Assembly (NCBI RefSeq): GCF_947496995.1
Contig: NZ_CANMFD010000003.1
Span: 186,001-250,000, forward strand
DNA: 64,000 nt
Origin: an uncultured Roseibium sp.
Lineage (GTDB): Bacteria > Pseudomonadota > Alphaproteobacteria > Rhizobiales > Stappiaceae
Direction of reading: 5' to 3'
Shown: piece by piece, positions 35,923 to 44,991 of the stretch
Position numbering within the stretch: position 1 is the stretch's first letter
Layout of the letters: the number at the start of each line of letters is the position of its first letter
Program-made: the position numbers and the translations under genes
The notes under the pieces: generated by a model
What the model saw: the letters and a program-made list of their open reading frames with translations, nothing else
Database searches by the model: none
Told to the model about the DNA's origin: nothing

Positions 35923-36714
35923 TCACCAGCAGCAGAAGCCGCCGTCCACCAGCAGGTCGACGCCGGTGCAGTAGGACGCGGCATCCGACAGAAGGAAGAC
36001 CGCCGGGCCGACCATCTCATCCACATTCGCCATGCGCTGCATGGGCGTCTGGCTTTCGAACTCCCTGGTCTGGTGCACCATTTCCGGCCGGGTGTTCATG
36101 GGTGTCGCGGTATAGCCGGGAGAGATGGAATTGACCCGGATCCCCCGGCCCACCCATTCCATCGCCATCGATTTCGACATGTGAATGACGCCCGCCTTCG
36201 AGGCGTTGTAATGCACCTGCGACAGGCCCCGGTTGACGATCACGCCGGACATGGAGGCGATGTTCACGATGGACCCGCCCTTGCCGTGCGCCAGCATCGC
36301 CCGCCCTTCCGCCCGGCAGGAAAGCCAGACGCCCTTCATGTTGATGTCCATGAGGGTCTGGTACTGATCTTCGCTCATCTCTTCGCAGGGACTTGCATTG
36401 GCGATGCCCGCCGCGTTGACCGCCAGCGTCAACGGCCCGAGCTCAGCCTCGACACGCCTCACCGCATCGGCAAGTGCATCCTCGGACGTCACATCCGCCG
36501 CGATTTGGACAGACCTGCGCCCGGTCTTAGCAATGAAATCCGCTGTCTGTGCCAGGCCGTCATCCGTGCGACGGTCCAGCAGCCCCACATCCGCGCCGCA
36601 TTGCGCAAGCCCCATTGCGATGCGCTGACCGATGCCGCTGCCGGCACCGGTGACAAGCGCCACCCGGCCTGAAAGGCCGAAAAGCGCCGGTGCGTTCAAG
36701 GTAATTTCAGCCAC
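35923..36714 (-). CDS. Short-chain dehydrogenase/reductase (polyol/sugar type)
   Basis: 263 residues from a GTG start at 36714 with GGATGG upstream. NAD(P) motif TGAGSGIG, structural NAAG, catalytic Ser in IASMSGV, YxxxK in HYNASKAG, and C-terminal LLVDGGFCCW are seen. It resembles sugar-alcohol and gluconate-type dehydrogenases. It lies downstream of the sugar ABC transporter and another SDR on the same strand, but a 262-bp inserted element now separates it from that operon. Confidence 0.9.
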   Translation of the reverse strand: MAEITLNAPALFGLSGRVALVTGAGSGIGQRIAMGLAQCGADVGLLDRRTDDGLAQTADFIAKTGRRSVQIAADVTSEDALADAVRRVEAELGPLTLAVNAAGIANASPCEEMSEDQYQTLMDINMKGVWLSCRAEGRAMLAHGKGGSIVNIASMSGVIVNRGLSQVHYNASKAGVIHMSKSMAMEWVGRGIRVNSISPGYTATPMNTRPEMVHQTREFESQTPMQRMANVDEMVGPAVFLLSDAASYCTGVDLLVDGGFCCW

Positions 36715-36760
36715 TTTTTTCCATCCTCGCAGGAACTCCGGATATATTCCGTCGTCCTAG

Positions 36761-37022
36761 GGTGTGGACCCATAAAATTGTACATTCAGGCATCAATCCG
36801 ACAAAGAAGAGCAAGGAAAAGCCTGAAGAGCCATGCTGGTGCATGGGGCAAAGGCTTTGACGCGGCTCTTCGCAGCCGGATTGATGTCCTTCGGATCGTT
36901 CAGAAAGCGACTGTCTCCAGCGTTGCAAAATCTTGAAAACCAGAAAGGTTTCCTGCGATCTTGCGCCTTGGCGCCAATCATTTTCTGAACGACCTGAAAG
37001 CATAATTTTATGGGTCCACACC
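36761..37022. mobile_element. 262-bp MITE-like element with terminal inverted repeats and CTAG target duplication
   Basis: The ends GGTGTGGACCCATAAAATT (36761-36779) and its reverse complement (37004-37022) match over 19 bases. CTAG flanks the element on both sides (36757-36760 and 37023-37026), suggesting a 4-bp target duplication within an original palindrome GTCCTAGGAC. No transposase is encoded; the short frames inside have no recognisable domain. It is a non-autonomous element, probably mobilised by an IS whose family cannot be fixed by eye (IS5-type elements are possible). The right CTAG contains the stop codon of the neighbouring SDR gene, which the insertion kept intact. Confidence 0.8.
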
Positions 37023-37805
37023 CTAGGACATGATCAGCCCACCATCCACATTGATGGTCTGGCCGGTGATGTAGTCGGCGTCTTCACTGGCAAGAAAGGC
37101 GATCAGTCCGGCCACGTCCTTGCCCTCGCCCGCGCGCTTCATGGGGATGTTCTGAACCCAGCTCGCCATCAGTTCGCCCGGACCGAAATCGCCCAGCATC
37201 TGTCCCCACACCCGGTCGTTATAATCCCACATGTCCGTCTTGATGATGCCGGGGCAGATGGCGTTTACCGTGATACCTTCCAGGGCGACTTCCTTCGCAA
37301 GGCTCTGGGTCAGACCCATGACGCCGAACTTCGAGGCGGCATAATGCGGGGTGTAGATGAACCCGTCGCGCGCCTGGCCGGAGGCCGTGTTGATCAGTCG
37401 CCCGCCACGCCCATGCTTGCGCATCTGCCGGATCGCTTCCTGGCAGCACAGGAACACGCCCTTGGTGTTGACCGCCATGGTGGCGTCCCACTTGTCTTCC
37501 GTCAGGTCCTCGACCTTGGCAATGGTGATGATGCCGGCGTTCTGCACCGAAATATCCACCTGGCCAAACTCATCGAAGGCGCGCTCGTAAAGCGCCCGCA
37601 CGGCGTCCGGATCCGTTACGTCACATACGACGCCGGACGCTGCGGCACCGCTCTCGCGAAGCTTCGCGGCGGCCTCTTCCACCTGCGGCTCGACCGAAGC
37701 GATCACCACATTGGCGCCCTCCGCGGTGAAGCGCTCGGCAATGGCGTAGCCGATCCCCTTGTTGCCGCCGGTGATGACAACTGTTTTTCCGTCGAAACGA
37801 TTCAT
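37023..37805 (-). CDS. Short-chain dehydrogenase/reductase (sugar-alcohol dehydrogenase-like)
   Basis: 260 residues. TGGNKGIG cofactor motif, QNAG, catalytic Ser in NTASGQA, YAASKFG, and the C-terminus INVDGGLIMS are classical. The sequence resembles sorbitol, galactitol and erythritol dehydrogenases. It follows the ABC ATPase gene by 19 bases, so it is part of the transporter operon. Its TAG stop lies in the CTAG at the edge of the inserted element. A likely role is oxidation of an imported polyol to a ketose for the FGGY kinase encoded divergently. Confidence 0.9.
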   Translation of the reverse strand: MNRFDGKTVVITGGNKGIGYAIAERFTAEGANVVIASVEPQVEEAAAKLRESGAAASGVVCDVTDPDAVRALYERAFDEFGQVDISVQNAGIITIAKVEDLTEDKWDATMAVNTKGVFLCCQEAIRQMRKHGRGGRLINTASGQARDGFIYTPHYAASKFGVMGLTQSLAKEVALEGITVNAICPGIIKTDMWDYNDRVWGQMLGDFGPGELMASWVQNIPMKRAGEGKDVAGLIAFLASEDADYITGQTINVDGGLIMS

Positions 37806-37824
37806 CTCTTGTTACCTTCGCAAA

Positions 37825-39318
37825 TCATGCGGTTGCCAGTTCCATGACCGAAACATCGTTTGCTTCGTCACGATCCAGAATACCGGTCTGCCGGCCCGCC
37901 GCCATAACCAGGATACGGTTCGAGACGCCAAGCACTTCCTCAAGATCGGAGCTGACCACGATCACCGCCACGCCGTCGGCGGCGAGTGCGTGAATGATCT
38001 CGTAGATCGAGGATCGCGCCCCGACGTCGATCCCGCGCGTCGGTTCGTCCAGAAGCACCACGCGCGGATTGCGGGCAAGCCACTTGGCGATGACGACTTT
38101 CTGCTGGTTGCCACCGGACATCTCGGATGCCTTCTGGCGGCCCGTCCCCTTCACGCCGAACTTGCGGATGCTTTTATCAGCGAATTCCCGTACCCGATGC
38201 GACCTGATCCATCCGGCCGTGGCGACCGATTCAAAATTCGAATAGGCGATGTTCTCCGCGATGCTGTGATCGAGGATCACCCCCTGCAGCTTGCGGTCCT
38301 CCGGCACCAGCACAATGCCGTTCCGGATGGCATCGCGGGGCGAGTTCGGCGTGATATCCCGCCCGTTCAGCCTGACCGACCCGGAGCGTATCGGATCCGC
38401 GCCCGCGATCGCCCGCACCAGTTCCGTTCGTCCGGCGCCGATCAGGCCCGCAATCCCGAAGATTTCGCCCTTGCGGACGGAGAAATTCACATCGGTGAAC
38501 CGACCCGAGGGCGACGAAAAATTGCTGACTTCCAGCACGGTTTCCTCGTCCGGAACAGCCAGCGGCGGAAACATCTGCTCCATGCTGCGTCCGACCATCG
38601 CCTCCACGATGGTGCGCACCGGAAGATCGGCGGTGTCGAATTCCTGCACCTTGTGGCCGTCGCGCATGACGACGATCCGGTCGGCGATCTGCTTGATCTC
38701 CTCCAGGCGGTGCGAGATGTAGACGATGCCGACACCTTCGGATTTCAGCCGCTCGATCTGCTTGAAGAGCAGCTTGGTCTCTTCGCCGCCCAGGGCGGCG
38801 GTGGGTTCATCGAGAATGAGAAGCTTCGCATTGAGCGTCAGCGCCTTGGCGATCTCGATCAGCTGCTGGCTGGCGGTCGAAAGCCCTTCGACATACTGCC
38901 GCGGCGAAATGTCGAGCCCCAGACGTTCAAGGCCGCGATGCGCGCGGCTTTCCATTTCCCTGCGGTCGACCCGCCCGTGCTTCATCGGGTAGCGCCCGAC
39001 AAAAATGTTCTCGGCAATGGTCAGATGCGGCAGCAGCAGCAGTTCCTGATGGATCATGCCGACGCCCGCATCTATCGCTTCGCGGGGATTGGCGGGCGCG
39101 TAGGACGCGCCCTGCCAGGTCATTGTCCCGGCGCTCGGCAGGACCGTTCCGGAAATGATGTTCGACAGTGTCGATTTTCCGGCGCCGTTTTCGCCAAGCA
39201 GCGCCACGACCTCGCCGGCGTGGATATCCATGTCGATACCGTGCAGAACTTCAATCGGTCCATAGGACTTGTGAATGTTCCGCAGTGTAAGGATCGGAGA
39301 TCTGCCGTCGGAGGTCAT
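37825..39318 (-). CDS. Ribose-type sugar ABC transporter ATP-binding protein (RbsA-like)
   Basis: 497 residues with two nucleotide-binding domains. The first has Walker A GENGAGKST, LSTASQQLIEIAKAL and LLILDEPTAA; the second has the degenerate Walker A typical of RbsA (GLIGAGRTE), signature MSGGNQQKVVIAKWL and VVLLDEPTRG. Both halves are present as in CUT2-family transporters. Order on the minus strand is permease, binding protein, ATPase, SDR. Confidence 0.95.
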   Translation of the reverse strand: MTSDGRSPILTLRNIHKSYGPIEVLHGIDMDIHAGEVVALLGENGAGKSTLSNIISGTVLPSAGTMTWQGASYAPANPREAIDAGVGMIHQELLLLPHLTIAENIFVGRYPMKHGRVDRREMESRAHRGLERLGLDISPRQYVEGLSTASQQLIEIAKALTLNAKLLILDEPTAALGGEETKLLFKQIERLKSEGVGIVYISHRLEEIKQIADRIVVMRDGHKVQEFDTADLPVRTIVEAMVGRSMEQMFPPLAVPDEETVLEVSNFSSPSGRFTDVNFSVRKGEIFGIAGLIGAGRTELVRAIAGADPIRSGSVRLNGRDITPNSPRDAIRNGIVLVPEDRKLQGVILDHSIAENIAYSNFESVATAGWIRSHRVREFADKSIRKFGVKGTGRQKASEMSGGNQQKVVIAKWLARNPRVVLLDEPTRGIDVGARSSIYEIIHALAADGVAVIVVSSDLEEVLGVSNRILVMAAGRQTGILDRDEANDVSVMELATA

Positions 39319-39349
39319 GGCGCCGCCTTTCTTCTGATCGCGCCGCAGC

Positions 39350-40285
39350 TTACGGGTGCTTTTCCACGAACTTCGGAGCGTCCGCGCAGGTCGTCAGCAC
39401 GGCATTGGGGATCTGGCGCTCCGGCACTTCCTCACCGGCGGCAACCTTCAGGGCGGAATCCACCGCAAGGCGGCCCATCAGCTGCGTGCTCTGCGTTGCG
39501 GTCACAATGAACGGACCTTCGCATTTTGCCAGATATTCCAGGGCCGCGACGTCGCCGTCATAACCGCCGATGATGACCGTGTCGGAGAGACCCGCGACAT
39601 CGACAGCCTTGGCCGCACCCATGGCCAGCCCGTCCGCCTGTCCGAAGATCAGCTTGATGTCGGGATGCGCCTGAAGCATGTTTTGGGCAATGGAAAAGCC
39701 CTCATCGGGAGACCACATCTGGCTCCACTGCTGGGTCACCAGCTCGATGCCCGGATTTTCGTCGATGGCGCGCTTGCACCCCTTGAAACGGTCGACTTCC
39801 GGCGTGGTGCCCTTCTGGCCGTGAATGATGGCCATCTTGCCTTTGCCTTCGGCCAGGCCAATGATGTGGTTGCAGACCTGATAAGCGGATTCGACGCTTT
39901 CGCCGGCGATGAACGTGTCGCCGGGAGCGCCTTCAGGTGTCCGGTCGACGTTGATGACCGGAATGCCTTCAGCCCTTGCCAGTCTGGTCGGAACAGCAGC
40001 AGCCGCCGCACCTGCCGGGATATAGATGAATGCATCGATCCCCTGGGTGATCAGGTCCTGGACCTGATTGACCTGCGTTGCCGTGTCGTTCTTGGCATCG
40101 ACAACGATCACTTCGATACCCTTCTCCCCGGCATAGGCTTCAACGCCGAGTTTGATCTGGTTGAAGAAGTCCGCCTGCAGGTTCGGAACCGCGAGGCCGA
40201 TCTTGTTCACTTCGCCGGCCAGGGCCGACCCGGCCATCAAGGTCGTTGCGACCGCAGCAACCATTGCCTTCATTGTCGTCTTCAT
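39350..40285 (-). CDS. Ribose-type sugar ABC transporter periplasmic binding protein
   Basis: 311 residues from ATG 40285, with GGAGGAG 5 bases upstream. A Sec signal (MKTTMKAMVAAVATTLMAGS, cleaved after ALA) precedes IGLAVPNLQADFFNQIKLG, the RbsB-type start. DAKNDTATQVNQVQDLITQG and GADGLAM-type segments belong to the sugar-binding cleft. It delivers a monosaccharide or polyol to the permease encoded upstream. Ligand class is inferred from the neighbouring transketolase, kinase and SDR genes. Confidence 0.93.
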   Translation of the reverse strand: MKTTMKAMVAAVATTLMAGSALAGEVNKIGLAVPNLQADFFNQIKLGVEAYAGEKGIEVIVVDAKNDTATQVNQVQDLITQGIDAFIYIPAGAAAAAVPTRLARAEGIPVINVDRTPEGAPGDTFIAGESVESAYQVCNHIIGLAEGKGKMAIIHGQKGTTPEVDRFKGCKRAIDENPGIELVTQQWSQMWSPDEGFSIAQNMLQAHPDIKLIFGQADGLAMGAAKAVDVAGLSDTVIIGGYDGDVAALEYLAKCEGPFIVTATQSTQLMGRLAVDSALKVAAGEEVPERQIPNAVLTTCADAPKFVEKHP

Positions 40286-40506
40286 TGAATTCTCCTCCAC
40301 TCTGATTTGGGTCGTTCTTCTGCTGACCCGATTTAGCCCGGCTCTCGCCGACCCTTCGCTTGATCGTTCCTCGTCCAACCGGAAGAAAAATCGATCTGTT
40401 TCAGTAACTTGCGGGATACTCCCTATAAACTTCCAGCCACAGGACACCTGGCGGCAAACGGGAGTATTTCGTCCGGTCCTCCCAGGCTCCCGGCGATGTC
40501 TTTCCG

Positions 40507-41484
40507 TCAGCTCCGGCGTTTGATCGTCTCGACAGCAACGGCAAGGACAATGACCGAACCGATGATGACGGCCTGCAGGAAGGGCGACACGCCGATCAGG
40601 TTGAGGCCGTTGCGCAAGACGCCGATGATCAGGACACCGACGATGGTCCCGACAACGCCACCTGTCCCGCCGGAGAGACTGGTGCCGCCGATGACCACCG
40701 CCGCGATGGCATCCAGTTCATAGGCCACACCCGAACTCGGCTGCACTGCATCCAGGCGCGCCGCGAGCAGGACCCCGGCCAGCCCGGACAGGACCGCGGA
40801 AGCCACATAGACCAGCACCGTCGTGCGTTGGACATTGATCCCCGCAAGACGCGCCACTTCCGGGTTGCCGCCGATCGCATAAAGCGAACGCCCGCCTTCG
40901 CGGTAACGCAGATAAAGTGTCGCCACGGTAAAAACGATCAGCATGACGGCAACCGTCATGGTCAGAAATCCGCCATAGCGAATGATCGCGCCCATGTTGA
41001 ACCAGGCGGGAAAGCCGATGATCTGCGAGCCGTTGGTGATCATGTTCGCCACACCGCGTGCGATCGACATCATGGCCAGCGTCGCGATGAAGGCGGGAAT
41101 CCTGAAGGCCGTGATCAGCAGCCCGGACACCGCACCGGCGACGGCCGAGGCCAGCAGCGCTCCGCTGATGGCAATCGCCATCGGCATCCCCGCTTCCACG
41201 TTGAGATAGCCCAGCACCATCATGGAAAGCGCCAGCACCGATCCGACCGAAAGATCGATGCCACCAATCAGAATAACAAAGGTCATGCCGACAGCCATGA
41301 TGCCCAACACGGTGATCTGATCGAGAATGTTCAGGAAGTTTCTGAACGACAGGAACGAGTCCGTCGCGATTGAAAGAAACACGCACAGCAGGAGCAGACC
41401 GATCAGCGGCCCTGTAGCCCCGCGGATCGAGACCATTTCCAGCAAACGCGATTTTCCAACGTCATGATCGGCTGTCACCGTCAT
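40507..41484 (-). CDS. Ribose-type sugar ABC transporter permease (RbsC-like)
   Basis: 325 residues with about eight to ten membrane segments; the motif ILIGGIDLSVGSVLALSMM is the CUT2-permease signature, and the cytoplasmic loop AIGGNPEVARLAGI contacts the ATPase. Start ATG 41484 has GGAGGAG just upstream. It is the first gene of the minus-strand operon, served by the promoter at 41528-41556. Confidence 0.95.
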   Translation of the reverse strand: MTVTADHDVGKSRLLEMVSIRGATGPLIGLLLLCVFLSIATDSFLSFRNFLNILDQITVLGIMAVGMTFVILIGGIDLSVGSVLALSMMVLGYLNVEAGMPMAIAISGALLASAVAGAVSGLLITAFRIPAFIATLAMMSIARGVANMITNGSQIIGFPAWFNMGAIIRYGGFLTMTVAVMLIVFTVATLYLRYREGGRSLYAIGGNPEVARLAGINVQRTTVLVYVASAVLSGLAGVLLAARLDAVQPSSGVAYELDAIAAVVIGGTSLSGGTGGVVGTIVGVLIIGVLRNGLNLIGVSPFLQAVIIGSVIVLAVAVETIKRRS

Positions 41485-41501
41485 CTCCTCCTCCCAAACA
41501 C

Positions 41502-41515
41502 GAATATTTATTCAT
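41502..41515. promoter_or_regulatory. Candidate SorC-type operator GAATATTTATTCAT
   Basis: GAATATTTATTCAT is a near-palindrome of the form GAATA-TT-TATTC. The same 14 bases recur at 44945-44958 just before the SorC-type regulator gene. Here it lies about 6-19 bases downstream of the expected transcript start of the transporter operon and inside its leader, a natural place for repression. Binding by the SorC-type protein is inferred. Confidence 0.55.
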
Positions 41516-41527
41516 GTATGCAAAAAA

Positions 41528-41556
41528 ATCATACTCAGCAGTTTTTCGTCTGTCAA
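41528..41556 (-). promoter_or_regulatory. Sigma-70 promoter of the transporter/SDR operon
   Basis: On the minus strand TTGACA (41556-41551) is separated by 17 bases from TATGAT (41533-41528), a near-consensus promoter. Transcription would start near 41521, about 37 bases before the permease start. Confidence 0.7.
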
Positions 41557-41623
41557 GATCCGAAAAGATCTAAAAATCCCCGGTAATCTCTGTATTCTTC
41601 CATTGACGGAATCTGAAACCTGC

Positions 41624-41652
41624 TTGACAGCTTTCCTTTGTGCATGTTTAAT
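41624..41652 (+). promoter_or_regulatory. Sigma-70 promoter of the transketolase/kinase operon
   Basis: TTGACA (41624-41629), 17-base spacer, TTTAAT (41647-41652). An AT-rich imperfect repeat, from GCATGTTTAATAA to ATAATTATGC, covers the -10 and start region (about 41642-41671) and may be a further regulator site. The ribosome site AAGGG is at 41672-41676 before ATG 41687. Confidence 0.7.
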
Positions 41653-41686
41653 AATATCAGAATAATTATGCAAGGGTAAGCATGTC

Positions 41687-42505
41687 ATGACACCCAGTGA
41701 GCTCCGCGTTATCGCAAATCATATCAGGCGGCGGGATCTTCAGGCGGTTTTCGAAGCCGGTGCCGGCCACATTGGCGGTGAAATGTCGGTAACAGACATC
41801 CTGACAGCGCTTTATTTTCGGGTTTTGAACATCGATCCGGCCCATCCCGATGCGCCGGACCGGGACCGTCTGGTCCTCAGCAAGGGACACACGGCCTGCG
41901 CGCTCTATGTGACGCTCGCCGAAAAAGGCTTCATTCCCAAGGATGAGATCAGCACCTTCCTGAAACCGCATTCCCGTCTGAACGGACACCCCAACCGCAC
42001 CAAGGTGCCCGGCGTCGAGGCCAATACCGGTCCGCTCGGTCACGGCCTTCCGATCGGTGTCGGAATGGCGATGGCCGCCAAACTCGACAAGGCGGACTGG
42101 AGGACTTTCGTCGTCACGGGCGACGGCGAAATGCAGGAAGGCTCCAACTGGGAGGCGATCATGGCCGCTGCCCAGTTCAATCTGGACAACCTGACCCTGA
42201 TCATCGACCACAACCGGCTGCAACAGGGCGCGCGCCTGGCCGACACGAATGATGTCGCCCCCTTCGCTCCCAAGCTGGAGGCCTTCGGCTGGGCTGTGGA
42301 AGAAATCGACGGCCATGACATGGCGGCGATCAGCGCGGTGCTTGACCGCGGTGCGATCACTCCCGGCAAACCGAAATGCATCGTCGCCCACACATTCAAG
42401 GGAAAGGGCATCTCGTTCATGACCGACGACGTCGCATGGCACCACAAGGTTCCCAGCGCGGACCAGTACAAGCAGGCGATGCGCGAACTCGAGGAGGCAC
42501 TTTGA
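41687..42505 (+). CDS. Transketolase, N-terminal (ThDP-pyrophosphate) subunit; AptA-like candidate
   Basis: 272 residues forming the first half of a split transketolase. LSKGHTACALYV (active-site His), GPLGHGLPIGVGMA and the ThDP motif GDGEMQEGSNWEA through IDHN are intact. With the next gene it makes a heteromeric enzyme moving a two-carbon ketol unit between sugar phosphates. Split transketolases next to an FGGY kinase occur in the apulose-4-phosphate branch of D-apiose catabolism (AptA/AptB/AplK), which is attractive given the D-apiose locus from 46.9 kb. Other ketose-phosphate substrates cannot be excluded. Confidence 0.9.
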   Translation: MTPSELRVIANHIRRRDLQAVFEAGAGHIGGEMSVTDILTALYFRVLNIDPAHPDAPDRDRLVLSKGHTACALYVTLAEKGFIPKDEISTFLKPHSRLNGHPNRTKVPGVEANTGPLGHGLPIGVGMAMAAKLDKADWRTFVVTGDGEMQEGSNWEAIMAAAQFNLDNLTLIIDHNRLQQGARLADTNDVAPFAPKLEAFGWAVEEIDGHDMAAISAVLDRGAITPGKPKCIVAHTFKGKGISFMTDDVAWHHKVPSADQYKQAMRELEEAL

Positions 42506-43464
42506 TGACGATCTCGGTACCACCGGCGCAACTCTACGACTGCCGCGACGCCTTTGTCGGCACGCTCGAGGCGCTCGCGCAGACCAACAACGACATCATC
42601 GCCGTGTGCAACGACTCCGTCGGCTCCAGCAAGCTGGGCGGGTTTCGCGACAGATGGCCGGACCGGCTGGTCAATGTCGGCATCGCGGAACAGAATATGG
42701 TCGGCGTGGGTGCCGGCCTTGCCAATGGCGGCAAGATCCCATTTGTCTGTGCCGCATCGTGCTTTCTGACCGGCCGTGCACTGGAACAGATCAAGGCCGA
42801 TGTCGCCTATACCAACACCAATGTGAAACTCTGCGGCATCAGCTCGGGCATGGCCTATGGCGAACTCGGACCGACCCACCATTCGATCGAGGATTTCGCC
42901 TGGATACGGGCGCTGCCCAATGTTCCGGTGATCGCCCCGGCGGATCGGGCCGAAACCATTGCCGCTGTGAAATGGTCCGCACAATATGAGGGCCCGGTCT
43001 TTCTGCGCCTGAGCCGCGTCGGCGTCCCGGATCTTCTTTCCGAAGGACATGTCTTCGAACTCGGCAAGGCCAATATGCTGCGCGACGGCACCGACCTGAC
43101 CATCGTCGCCAACGGCGTTCTCACCCACCGGGCCATGGCTGCCGCGCAAGTGCTCGCTGAGCGCGGTATCTCCGCCCGGGTGCTCAACATGGCGACCGTC
43201 CGCCCCATCGATCGGGACGCGGTCCTGGCGGCAGCGAACGAAACCGGCGCGATCCTTACTTGCGAGGAACATACAGTTTACGGTGGGCTCGGCAGTGCGG
43301 TCGCCGAAGTTGTTGTTGAAACCCGGCCCGTACCGATGAAGCTGTTGGGCGTGCCGGGCATATTCGCCCCGACAGGATCCGCAAACTTCCTGCTGGACGA
43401 ATTCGGCATGTCCCCTGAAGGCATCGCCGGCAGCGCCGCGGAGCTCATGAAGAAGAAGGCCTGA
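42505..43464 (+). CDS. Transketolase, C-terminal subunit; AptB-like candidate
   Basis: 319 residues from ATG 42505, sharing one base with the stop of the first subunit (TGATG). The Pyr domain holds the ThDP-activating Glu in VNVGIAEQNMVGVGAGLA, and the C-terminal domain has CEEHTVYGGLGSAVAEV. Together with the N-terminal subunit it covers a complete transketolase. The size and split match AptB-type and DXS-like split proteins. Confidence 0.9.
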   Translation: MTISVPPAQLYDCRDAFVGTLEALAQTNNDIIAVCNDSVGSSKLGGFRDRWPDRLVNVGIAEQNMVGVGAGLANGGKIPFVCAASCFLTGRALEQIKADVAYTNTNVKLCGISSGMAYGELGPTHHSIEDFAWIRALPNVPVIAPADRAETIAAVKWSAQYEGPVFLRLSRVGVPDLLSEGHVFELGKANMLRDGTDLTIVANGVLTHRAMAAAQVLAERGISARVLNMATVRPIDRDAVLAAANETGAILTCEEHTVYGGLGSAVAEVVVETRPVPMKLLGVPGIFAPTGSANFLLDEFGMSPEGIAGSAAELMKKKA

Positions 43465-43470
43465 TCGACG

Positions 43471-44946
43471 ATGACCATCCGGGCGGTGCTGGCGATTGAC
43501 GAGGGAACGACCAACAGCAAGGCCGTCCTCATCGGCGAAAACGGCGATATTCTTGCCAGTGGCAGCGCGCCTGTCCCGACAGAGCATCCCCGGCCCGGCT
43601 GGGTTCAGCAATCGGCTGAGGAAATCTGGTCCGCCACCCTTGCCGCAATAGGGTCCTGCCTGTCGGCAGCGCCGGACGTCGACATCGCCGCACTTGGAAT
43701 TTCCAACCAGCGCGAATCGATGCTCGTCTGGGACAGAGCGACCGGCGAGCCGCTTGGCCCGGTCATTACCTGGCAGTGCCGGCGCACCGCTGCAGCCTGC
43801 AGCGAGCTCAAATCCGCCGGCCATGAACCTTCGGTGCTCCGGTTGACCGGACTGCCGCTCGACCCGATGTTTCCCGCAACGAAGGCCAGATGGTTGCTCG
43901 ATAACCACTGCCAGGGACGCGACCCCGCCGATATCTGTCTGGGCACGGTCGATTCCTGGCTCATCTGGAGCTTCTCCGGCGGGCAGGCCCACATGACCGA
44001 CCGTTCCAACGCGGCACGGACCCAGCTTCTCGATATCACGACCGGCAATTGGGACGACACGCTGTGCGCGCTCTTCGGCGTCCCAAAAGCGGCGCTGCCG
44101 CAAGTGAGGGACTCCTCCCACGTTTTCGGCGTCACGACGGATGTGCCCGGCCTTCGCGGCGGCATCCCGATTGCTGCGGCTGTGGGCGACTCCCACGCGG
44201 CCCTCTTCGGCCACGGCGCTTTTGGCGCGGGCGACGGCAAGATCACCTTCGGCACCGGTTCGTCATTCATGACGACAATCCCCGAATTCATTGCACCGCC
44301 ACAAGGCGTCACCACAACGATTTCCTGGTCCATTGGCGGCAAGATGACCTATGCGTTCGAGGGCAACATTCTGGTCAGCGCCGCCATTTTGCCATGGACG
44401 ACGGAATTGCTTGGCCTGGAAAGTGTCGACGCCCTTCTCGATCTTGCACAGACCGTCGACGAGTGCCTGGGCGTTACCGTGGTGCCAGCGCATGTCGGTC
44501 TCGGCGCGCCACACTGGCAGGCGGACGCACGCGGCCTGATAAGCGGCCTCACATTTTCCTCAGGCCCGGCTCATGTGGCCCGCGCGGCCGCCGAGAGCAT
44601 GGCCTTTCAGGTGAACGACATCTACACGATCATGGCCGGCGCAACCGGGCATGGAATTGGGCGGCTTTTCGTCGATGGCGGCCCGAGCCGCAATCCCTTC
44701 CTGATGAAGCTGGTTGCCGATTATCTCAACCACCCAGTCACAATGTGCGACAACACCGAAGCCTCCGCCCTGGGAGCGGCCTATCTGGCAGGCCTTGCGG
44801 CGGGTGTCTGGCCGGACCTGGCGGCCATTTCAGGCCTGAAGAGACGTGGCACGGAACTGGGTCCCGATATGGCCAACGAAATGCGGGCTCGTTCCCTGGA
44901 AAACTGGCAGATCGCAATTCGCCGCTCGACAATTATCAATATTTGA
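43471..44946 (+). CDS. FGGY-family carbohydrate kinase (glycerol/apulose kinase-like)
   Basis: 491 residues, normal for the family. ATP-binding IDEGTTNSKAVL at the start, WQCRRTAAAC, substrate-contact region and the C-terminal FVDGGPSRNPFLMKLVADYL FGGY segment are complete. It phosphorylates a ketose or polyol. Being between a split transketolase and a SorC regulator it probably makes the phosphoketose used by the transketolase; D-apulose is one candidate, with xylulose, ribulose or erythrulose as alternatives. Confidence 0.9.
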   Translation: MTIRAVLAIDEGTTNSKAVLIGENGDILASGSAPVPTEHPRPGWVQQSAEEIWSATLAAIGSCLSAAPDVDIAALGISNQRESMLVWDRATGEPLGPVITWQCRRTAAACSELKSAGHEPSVLRLTGLPLDPMFPATKARWLLDNHCQGRDPADICLGTVDSWLIWSFSGGQAHMTDRSNAARTQLLDITTGNWDDTLCALFGVPKAALPQVRDSSHVFGVTTDVPGLRGGIPIAAAVGDSHAALFGHGAFGAGDGKITFGTGSSFMTTIPEFIAPPQGVTTTISWSIGGKMTYAFEGNILVSAAILPWTTELLGLESVDALLDLAQTVDECLGVTVVPAHVGLGAPHWQADARGLISGLTFSSGPAHVARAAAESMAFQVNDIYTIMAGATGHGIGRLFVDGGPSRNPFLMKLVADYLNHPVTMCDNTEASALGAAYLAGLAAGVWPDLAAISGLKRRGTELGPDMANEMRARSLENWQIAIRRSTIINI

Positions 44947-44958
44947 ATATTTATTCAT
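44944..44958. promoter_or_regulatory. Candidate operator upstream of the SorC-type regulator
   Basis: TGAATATTTATTCAT contains TGAATA-TT-TATTCA, a perfect inverted repeat with a 2-base centre. It overlaps the kinase stop codon and ends 33 bases before the regulator's GTG start. The 14-nt core is shared with 41502-41515, so autoregulation plus control of the divergent operons is plausible. Confidence 0.55.
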
Positions 44959-44991
44959 AGGAGCCGGACCCGAACAACTGGAGCTGATGAC

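Noticed and set aside
36763..37021. Small ORF inside the inserted element
   Set aside because: No transposase or other domain; part of the frame is simply the inverted repeats.
42040..44214. Minus-strand open frame of 724 codons
   Set aside because: It lies opposite the transketolase and kinase genes, has low-complexity His/Gly/Arg-rich composition, and no domain; typical antisense shadow in high-GC DNA.
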